NCBI GenBank assembly: GCA_030512335.1
Contig: JAULSU010000006.1
Coordinates: 3,286,001-3,350,000 of the forward strand
Direction of reading: 5' to 3'
DNA length: 64,000 bases
Origin: Immersiella caudata
Lineage: Eukaryota > Ascomycota > Sordariomycetes > Sordariales > Lasiosphaeriaceae
Under the pieces are notes generated by a model, which was not told the DNA's origin, did not search any database, and was given only the letters and a program-made list of their open reading frames with translations. This document shows, one piece after another, positions 58,410 to 64,000 of the stretch. The position numbers and the translations under genes are program-made. Each line of letters starts with the position of its first letter. The stretch's first letter is position 1.

Positions 58410-59238
58410 ATGTCCCAAACCCCTCCCCTCCGCCAACAACCGCCAAAACAACCTCCTCTCCTCCTTCTCCCCGCCGAACTCCGCCTCCAAATCTACACCC
58501 ACCTCCTCCTTCTCCCTCCTATCCTCCCTGCCTCGCTCCCCCCTAGCAACATCCCCGCCTCCCGCCTCCTCTGCTTCGAATTCCTCCTCCGCTCCCTCCC
58601 CTACCCAACATCCGTCTACCCGCCCTTGCCGGAACCCGGTCGCCCTTGCTCCCTCCCAGAGGGTAAAAAGAAGGAGGGAAAGTTACATCTTAATATCCTC
58701 TATGTGTGCCGGAAGATATACACCGAAGCCGTAGGGGTGTTTTATGGAAGGAATATATTCTTTGCGGATGAAATCTTGTTGACGGCGCTGCCGAGACTGA
58801 GGCCTTGGTTTGCGCCGGTTATGGGGGAAGGAGGGGGGAGGGTCAGACGGTGGTATGTCAACTCTACTTTGCTTGAAAAAGGGGGAGGCTGATGGCATGA
58901 CTAGGCATTTACGATTGCGACTGGATACGCATGCGCCGTGGCCGGTGGAGAAGGTGACGCAGGCCTTTACGGGTGTGGAGGAGTTGGTGGTGCAGGTTTG
59001 GCAGGCGACGTTTTTAGGGGGGGTTGGGGCGGATACGCTGAGACTGTTCGAAGGAGTGCGCGGGGTGAGACGGGCTGAGATAAAGGATGCGCCGCCTGGT
59101 TTTGAAGGGTATACGGCGTGGCTGGAGAAGAGGATGCGGTTGTTAATGGGAGAGGAAGGAGAGGAGTATGTCTGTGAGGATGAGGCGGAGAGAAAGAGGC
59201 TGGATGGGTGGTCAGCTGTGATGTTTTCGGAGACGTAA
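58410..59238 (+). CDS. 2EXR domain protein
   Basis: Exons 58410-58852 and 58905-59238, a 52-nt intron with GTATGT donor, giving 258 residues. The N-terminus is Pro/Leu-rich. The domain starts LLPAELRLQIYTHLLLLPPI (F-box-like first helix) and continues with LNILYVCRKIYTEAVGVFYG, the typical second and third marks of 2EXR proteins, a large fungal family of unknown function. After splicing, RRW-HLRLRLDTHAPW continues into a beta-strand-like part. The first half is strongly C-rich and the second strongly G-rich on the sense strand. Confidence 0.8.
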
Positions 59239-59295
59239 AAGGGGTATATATTGAACGCTAACTATGACGCAAATAATATGCATGCAATTTGACAC

Positions 59296-60621
59296 TCAGT
59301 CGCCGCTTACGCGGGCGTGCCTAAAGTACTTCATCCCTATCCATGCAATAACCACCCAAACCCAGGCCATCACGCCAGTTAGGATCATGAGCGCTGGGTA
59401 GTACCCGACAATTGGTAGGGTTGGGTCATCCTCCAGCTCCGGAGGCGCGTATGGTGTTGTGCCGACGTCCCAGGCCCAGCTCCAAACTCCTAGGCACGAG
59501 CCCATGCCGACGACAAACACTGTCCAAGTCACAATGAGGACAACCCAACCCCACCACTCCGTCTCCGCATAGTCCCAGTCGCCTTCGGGTGCTGGCAAGG
59601 GAGTAGTAGAGAGCCCGGCCAAGCTAGTGAGGGCGAGTGGCGATTTAGCGCGTTGGATCGTGCTGCGCCGGTGCTGGATAGAAGGCGGCGTTGTGGACCC
59701 CAGCGTGCGAGGGTGCGAGTGTCCGGGGAAGTAGGAGTCGGAACCCGATGAGAGGGAGGCCCGCTCTGGACGAAGCAGGCTGATAGAAGACGACGAGAGG
59801 GATAGAGAGGGCGTGGAAGGGCGAGGTATACGTCCGGCCATGTGAAGACCGTCCTCGTCGTCGGTAGTGCTGTAGCTGATGCTCGGGCTGGTGAGTGTTG
59901 AGTCTGTAGCGTCCTGCGGGCTGCGCATCGCCGTCGCCGTGGGCGTGGTGAGAGGTCTGCCCGGTCGTGGTGGCGGCCCAACGTCTGTAGACGTGGGTCG
60001 AGCATAACCTTCCATGCTGGGCCGAGGCGTGATGTCGGATATGCCAAGACCATATGCTTCGTTGCCTTTCAACCCGCCCGAGACAGCACCCCCCTTGGAT
60101 CCGGCTGCAGTCCCATTCAACGGTACAGGGCTTGCAGTGATGCCGCCGACCCCCACAACGTTTGGCCGCCCTTGTTGCCCCGCACTGTTATCGGCGAGGA
60201 ATTTCGTATCGATCGTCAAGCTACGGTCCTCGCGCCGTTCCCGCTGTGCGCCACGACCGAGTAGCGCAACTTTTCGCAGCGATCCCCTACGTCGCCGCGT
60301 CTTTGGTTGCTGGTGCTGCTGGGTTTGCTGCAGGATGGCGTGTGAGAAGGGTGGTGGCGCAGCGGTGTCGGTTGCGGGAATGGTGCGGAAGGAGGGAACT
60401 GGGAGACTGTTCGGACCGGAGGTCACAGGATCGGCGTCCTCGGCACTTCGGCGGGAGCGGGGACGGCCCGAGTCGCCTGGCGGGCGTATAAAGGGAAACT
60501 TGGAAAGCAGTCCGCCAGAGGTGCTGCGCTTGCGGGTGGGAGCCAACGGGCGCGCAACGCCAGTGCCGAGATCCTGGGCGTCGGCCGGAGCGGCGGACCC
60601 TAGCGACGGGGTCTGGTCCAT
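59296..60621 (-). CDS. Conserved fungal membrane protein with two C-terminal TM segments
   Basis: Single exon, 441 residues, ATG at 60621 (MDQTPSLGS). Residues 1-330 are Ser/Pro/Arg-rich and disordered, with basic patches (KTRRRRGSLRKVALLGRGAQ). The last 100 residues are well ordered. WDYAETEWWGWVVLIVTWTV begins the first membrane segment. A short acidic loop follows (PPELEDDPTLPIVGYY), then a second segment (LMILTGVMAWVWVVIAWIGM). This C-terminal part looks like a conserved fungal family, but no function is known to me. It ends 57 bases from the 2EXR gene stop and is divergent from ZRG17. Confidence 0.8.
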   Translation of the reverse strand: MDQTPSLGSAAPADAQDLGTGVARPLAPTRKRSTSGGLLSKFPFIRPPGDSGRPRSRRSAEDADPVTSGPNSLPVPSFRTIPATDTAAPPPFSHAILQQTQQHQQPKTRRRRGSLRKVALLGRGAQRERREDRSLTIDTKFLADNSAGQQGRPNVVGVGGITASPVPLNGTAAGSKGGAVSGGLKGNEAYGLGISDITPRPSMEGYARPTSTDVGPPPRPGRPLTTPTATAMRSPQDATDSTLTSPSISYSTTDDEDGLHMAGRIPRPSTPSLSLSSSSISLLRPERASLSSGSDSYFPGHSHPRTLGSTTPPSIQHRRSTIQRAKSPLALTSLAGLSTTPLPAPEGDWDYAETEWWGWVVLIVTWTVFVVGMGSCLGVWSWAWDVGTTPYAPPELEDDPTLPIVGYYPALMILTGVMAWVWVVIAWIGMKYFRHARVSGD

Positions 60622-61411
60622 AGCCAAAAGCTTCCGCTGGTATGTCGCTGAGTAAGATGTTTAAGTGGTGACGCGAGCCGGGAGTCAGTTCGAGACAAGG
60701 TTCGTCTGCACGTATCGTATGGGGCATGTACTGCGTAACGTTACGGGGTCGACGTGGCGTCTCACGGACCCGGGCGCGGGTCACGGCAATCACCTCGCCA
60801 TGCCCTTGCTCTCGCTAATGTCTCTGTTGTTGTGGCCGGCGGTGGGGGGCACAATGGCATGACGGCGCGGCGACCAGCGGACACCCGACACGCTTTCGTG
60901 TGTTTTCGAGGATGGAAACGCGATGGGGTCGGATGCAGATCTCAGAGGCTGAATCGGCATTGGGCCGATTGGAACTTCGCAATTCGAGGTGGGCCCTCCA
61001 CCCGGGCCACTCCCAGCGGCAGGCACCCCTGACCGGCCCCCTCAATCTGCATCTGAGTGGTCAATGAGCTCTGGTGGCCAACAATAGACACTGGCTTGCT
61101 GCAGGTCATATGGGATGTCGCATTCAGGTCTGCGCCGTCGCGTCGAATGCAGCGCGATGGCTACCTTCCGCATCAGACTGCCCAGAGATCAATTTTGAGT
61201 TACCCGTCAGCATCAAACGCCAATCGACGATGACAAGGATCTGACAGGGAGCCCATCTCGGTTGGCTGGTGATACTGCGCTAAACCGTTCTCGGAACAAT
61301 CGCGGCGACGTCGACCTGGTCCCTCGCTGTTCTCAACTACCCACCCCGTGGAGGTAGATCCGCCAACGACGACCGGCGTCACGAGCCATCGCGCATTGCA
61401 GGGTAGAGCAC
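60622..61411. promoter_or_regulatory. Divergent promoter region between the two-TM protein and ZRG17
   Basis: 790 bases between divergent starts. No reading frame of merit and no specific zinc-response site could be assigned. Confidence 0.45.
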
Positions 61412-63028
61412 ATGGCGACGGGATCCGAAGCTGACACCCGACCGAAGTTCTACGCGCCAGTGATTACGGGATCCGACGACTACGGCACGTCCTTTTCCCT
61501 AAGCTTCGACGACGGCGGTGGGCATGAGAGCGACACCGATTGGACCGACTCTCCTCAGCCTCAGCAAGGCAGTCTAACGCCTGATCGCCCTCCCGCCTTC
61601 CTCCATCCAGGAAGTGCTGGTTCTCTCCTGCTTCCATCGCCACAGTCCTCCTTCCTCGCAATGGCGAACGAAGATGGCGCCAATGGAGGGGCAGCGCCTG
61701 CTCTGAAGAATCCCTTCAACTTCCAAACACAGGTCATCTCAACGTCGCCTGTGAAGTCTGTATGTTTCCTCCCGACCTCGAGAAGCCTCCTTCCACTGAC
61801 ATTTCGTGTCCAGAACATCGGACAACGGCGTGGCCATCGCTACAAACACAGTTCGATCAGCGCGCAACATCAGGTCTTCCAAGAACCCCCACCACGACCA
61901 CCGCCTGTCCTCCCCGCCTCCCTACCGGTACCGACATTCAAAGAAGCCTGGGCCAGCATGCAGAAAGATCAGCGCGCGCGCATGTACTGGTGCTGCTGCC
62001 ATGCCGCCGTGGCCGTATACGTCTTCTTCTGTGCCGAGGGGTCCCTCGCCATGACTGCCTTGTCCCACTTGGTCTTCTTCGATGTCGGATCAGCCGCAGT
62101 CTGCGTCGCCGTCGACGTTCTCGGAAACTTCGAGGTCTGGCGCCGCTCCAGCATCCGCCATCCATTCGGCCTACAACGTGCCGAGGTCCTGGCTGGCTTC
62201 GCGATGTCGGTCTTTCTCGTCTTCGGCGGGTTCGATCTCTTGTCGCATAACATCAAGCACGCCCTGGAGTCCGTCGGCGGGCACGTTCCGCACCACCCCC
62301 ACGATGGCGGCCACTCGCACGGCGCTGGCCAACGCTACATCCACCCCGGCACCATCGACACGGCCTCTCTCGCGGCCGTCGTGAGCACCCTCATCAGTGC
62401 GTATGGCCTTCGCAACCACAGTCGCATCCGCCGCGTCATGCGCGTGCCCCTGCCTTATCTGAGCAAACTACTACCCGGTTCTGGCATCCTCGCCAACCCA
62501 TTTCACTTCCTCACCATGTGCTTCTCCCTCTTGATGCTGCTCCTCCCGCTGGTCAGCGTCCCCTCCTTCGTGTGGCTCGACCGCGTCATCTGCGCCGCCA
62601 TCGCCGGGAGCATGTTCATCCTCGGCACACGTCTTGCCATTGCCCAGGGCTTGATGCTCTTGATGAGTTACAGCGGGCACCCGGACACAAAACACCCGAG
62701 CAATTCTCTCGCAAGTTCCATCGGGGGCGGGAAGAAGACGGATAGTCACGTGGGTGGGAAAAACACCGCGGTTTCGTCCGTGGTGCGCGAGATCGAATCC
62801 GAGCCGCAGGTCGCACGGGTCGACGAGGCGCAGTTCTGGCAGGTCCATTATGGCTTGGCCATGGCGAACTTGAAGGTGTGCTTGGTGCGCGGTCTTGACG
62901 ATAGCTCGCTGAGCCAGCTGCGGACACGACTGGCCAGGATAGTGCAGAATCGACTAGGAGAGGGCTACGGGCGGGGCGTAAATTTGCGATGGGAAGTGAC
63001 TGTTCAGATGAGTTCAGATGGGAGCTAG
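61412..63028 (+). CDS. ZRG17: Zinc transporter Zrg17, cation diffusion facilitator family
   Basis: Exons 61412-61759 and 61814-63028, a 54-nt intron (GTATGT..CTGAC..CAG) without in-frame stop, giving 520 residues. The N-terminal 115 residues are disordered. After the join comes NIGQRRGHRYKHSSISAQHQ, then EPPPRPPPVLPASLPVPTF, typical of Zrg17. Six membrane segments of a CDF protein follow (SLAMTALSHLVFFDVGSAAV; SIRHPFGLQRAEVLAGFAMS), with a His-rich cytosolic loop (GGHVPHHPHDGGHSHGAG). In yeasts Zrg17 pairs with Msc2 or Cis4 to load zinc into the early secretory pathway. The TM2 motif (HLVFFD) departs from the usual HxxxD zinc site, in line with a partner subunit role. Confidence 0.88.
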   Translation: MATGSEADTRPKFYAPVITGSDDYGTSFSLSFDDGGGHESDTDWTDSPQPQQGSLTPDRPPAFLHPGSAGSLLLPSPQSSFLAMANEDGANGGAAPALKNPFNFQTQVISTSPVKSVCFLPTSRSLLPLTFRVQNIGQRRGHRYKHSSISAQHQVFQEPPPRPPPVLPASLPVPTFKEAWASMQKDQRARMYWCCCHAAVAVYVFFCAEGSLAMTALSHLVFFDVGSAAVCVAVDVLGNFEVWRRSSIRHPFGLQRAEVLAGFAMSVFLVFGGFDLLSHNIKHALESVGGHVPHHPHDGGHSHGAGQRYIHPGTIDTASLAAVVSTLISAYGLRNHSRIRRVMRVPLPYLSKLLPGSGILANPFHFLTMCFSLLMLLLPLVSVPSFVWLDRVICAAIAGSMFILGTRLAIAQGLMLLMSYSGHPDTKHPSNSLASSIGGGKKTDSHVGGKNTAVSSVVREIESEPQVARVDEAQFWQVHYGLAMANLKVCLVRGLDDSSLSQLRTRLARIVQNRLGEGYGRGVNLRWEVTVQMSSDGS

Positions 63029-63496
63029 TCTCTGCTGTGCGTGATATGTGTCTCGTCAGGCCTACGGCGTTATGACATGAATGAAATGGATAGCCAGTTG
63101 GCTAGCCTGAACTACCACTTGAGGTGTTTTCATCCGATCTTGTGAATGTGATCCAATGCTTATTTCGGGCGACTGGAACCTAGAATGCGAACAGCACCAC
63201 AGCAACCATGATCAAAGGTATAGATACGAGTACGATTATAGACTTCGAGGAGGGTATTCCGATATACATCTACCGCCAACTTTCTCCTTGCGTATGCATC
63301 TGCCCACGACTTTCACCGGTCCCTTCATTTTATACCACTGGTCTTGAAAGTCAAGAAACCACCAGCGACCAGCCAAAACACCATCCCTGAACAAAGCAAA
63401 TACATACAGGTAGCAAAAACGCCGTTGGTCTAAAATACTCCTCCAATGCAAGTCCCTCCACGCCACCTCGGAGCAGGGCATGTTTTATCTGTCCAA
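63029..63496. other. Convergent 3' region between ZRG17 and MGM1
   Basis: 468 bases of 3' UTR. No gene recognised. Confidence 0.5.
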
Positions 63497-64000
63497 TCAA
63501 AACAAAAGCCCTCTCCTCCCTCTCCTCCCAGATTTCCCCTCGTTCCTTTCTTCCCTATCCCTCCCCATCCCCTCTAGCCTATTCAGCCCATCGATCTTGG
63601 CCAGCACCAACTCAAGCAGTTCTTTCCTCTTGATGAGATCCAGGTGCCTCTTGATGCGTGGGTCTTCCCTCGCGAAACGCTCGAGGCCACCAGAGAGCAT
63701 GCTCTCGCCCAACTTGGACTCGACTTCACGTGGGAAGCGAGCATAGAAGTCGTTGAGCATCTCAACATTCAGGAAGAGGACGGCGGTCTGGGTAAGTTTG
63801 GTGGCGACGGCATCGAGGAAGATTTCAGGGCAGTAGTATTTGTTTTCAAGGCTCTTGCACTGACGGGATTTGACGGCCATGATGCGCATGTTGATGATGT
63901 CGGCGCGATCGCGGAGGAAGACGGCTTCACGGCCTGGGCGGTATTAGTTTTGCGACTTCCAAATTGGGGTAAAAAGGGGGGAGGGTACCTTTGGCGAGCA
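63497..64000 (-). CDS. MGM1: Dynamin-like GTPase Mgm1/OPA1, C-terminal end (partial)
   Basis: The last exon 63933-63497 and 12 bases of the preceding exon (64000-63989) are separated by a 55-nt intron; the rest lies beyond the window. The C-terminal sequence reads REAVFLRDRADIINMRIMAV, then KSLENKYYCPEIFLDAVATK and AVLFLNVEMLNDFYARFPRE. The final helix is KHLDL-type (RHLDLIKRKELLELVLAKID). This is the GTPase effector/stalk end of Mgm1, the inner-membrane dynamin that drives mitochondrial inner-membrane fusion and cristae shape. The last 25 residues are charged and variable. Assignment rests on the C-terminal segment only. Confidence 0.85.

Noticed and set aside
1..64000. CRISPR arrays, bacterial operons, rRNA genes and intact transposons
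   Set aside because: Searched by eye on both strands; no spaced repeats, no rRNA signature, no transposase or reverse transcriptase motifs seen. This is a eukaryotic nuclear sequence.

Overview
The window is nuclear DNA of a filamentous ascomycete. The signs are short introns of about 45-80 nt with GT..AG ends and CTAAC or CTGAC-type branch sites, GC-rich coding sequence, Zn2Cys6 regulators, a UreD, a monocarboxylate-type MFS carrier and a 2EXR protein. Protein style suggests Pezizomycotina, probably Sordariomycetes. I cannot name the species.

Layout. Positions 1-9,300 are an accessory block: a tRNA-Ile(UAU) with an intron, a possible tRNA 3'-half relic, and four protein loci that are broken or uncharacterised. 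Positions 9,788-28,000 are a dense conserved housekeeping block: a DHX57-type DEAH helicase, importin alpha, the telomere protein Pot1, the cohesin subunit Scc3, the urease accessory protein UreD and the RNA polymerase III subunit Rpc53. Positions 28,330-31,400 hold an FAD monooxygenase facing an MFS carrier, possibly a small catabolic pair. Positions 31,400-41,900 are gene-poor and contain one regulator with a C-terminal zinc cluster, flanked by about 3.2 and 5.2 kb of DNA with no gene I can support. Positions 41,900-48,300 carry a mitotic B-type cyclin and the mitochondrial aspartate/glutamate carrier. Positions 49,053-53,574 hold a large, odd and broken chimeric gene: an MDR oxidoreductase with an inserted repeat, a 32-residue Glu run and a coiled-coil/zinc-finger tail. 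Positions 53,957-64,000 hold a cystinosin-type PQ-loop carrier, divergent from a Zn2Cys6 regulator, then a 2EXR protein, a two-TM protein, the zinc transporter Zrg17 and the 3' end of Mgm1/OPA1.

The most notable pattern is that five accessory loci carry single in-frame stop codons while the reading frame stays coherent on both sides. Most of the stops are explained by one C-to-T change in a CAG, CAA or CGA codon. The second is a cluster of seven TTGCGACA octamers, plus two close variants, in the long intergenic regions around the zinc-cluster regulator and the cyclin. The third is that all three introns of the cyclin gene are multiples of three and free of stops. No CRISPR array, rRNA gene or intact transposon was seen. 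All intron positions are my own reading of splice signals and have not been checked against transcripts.
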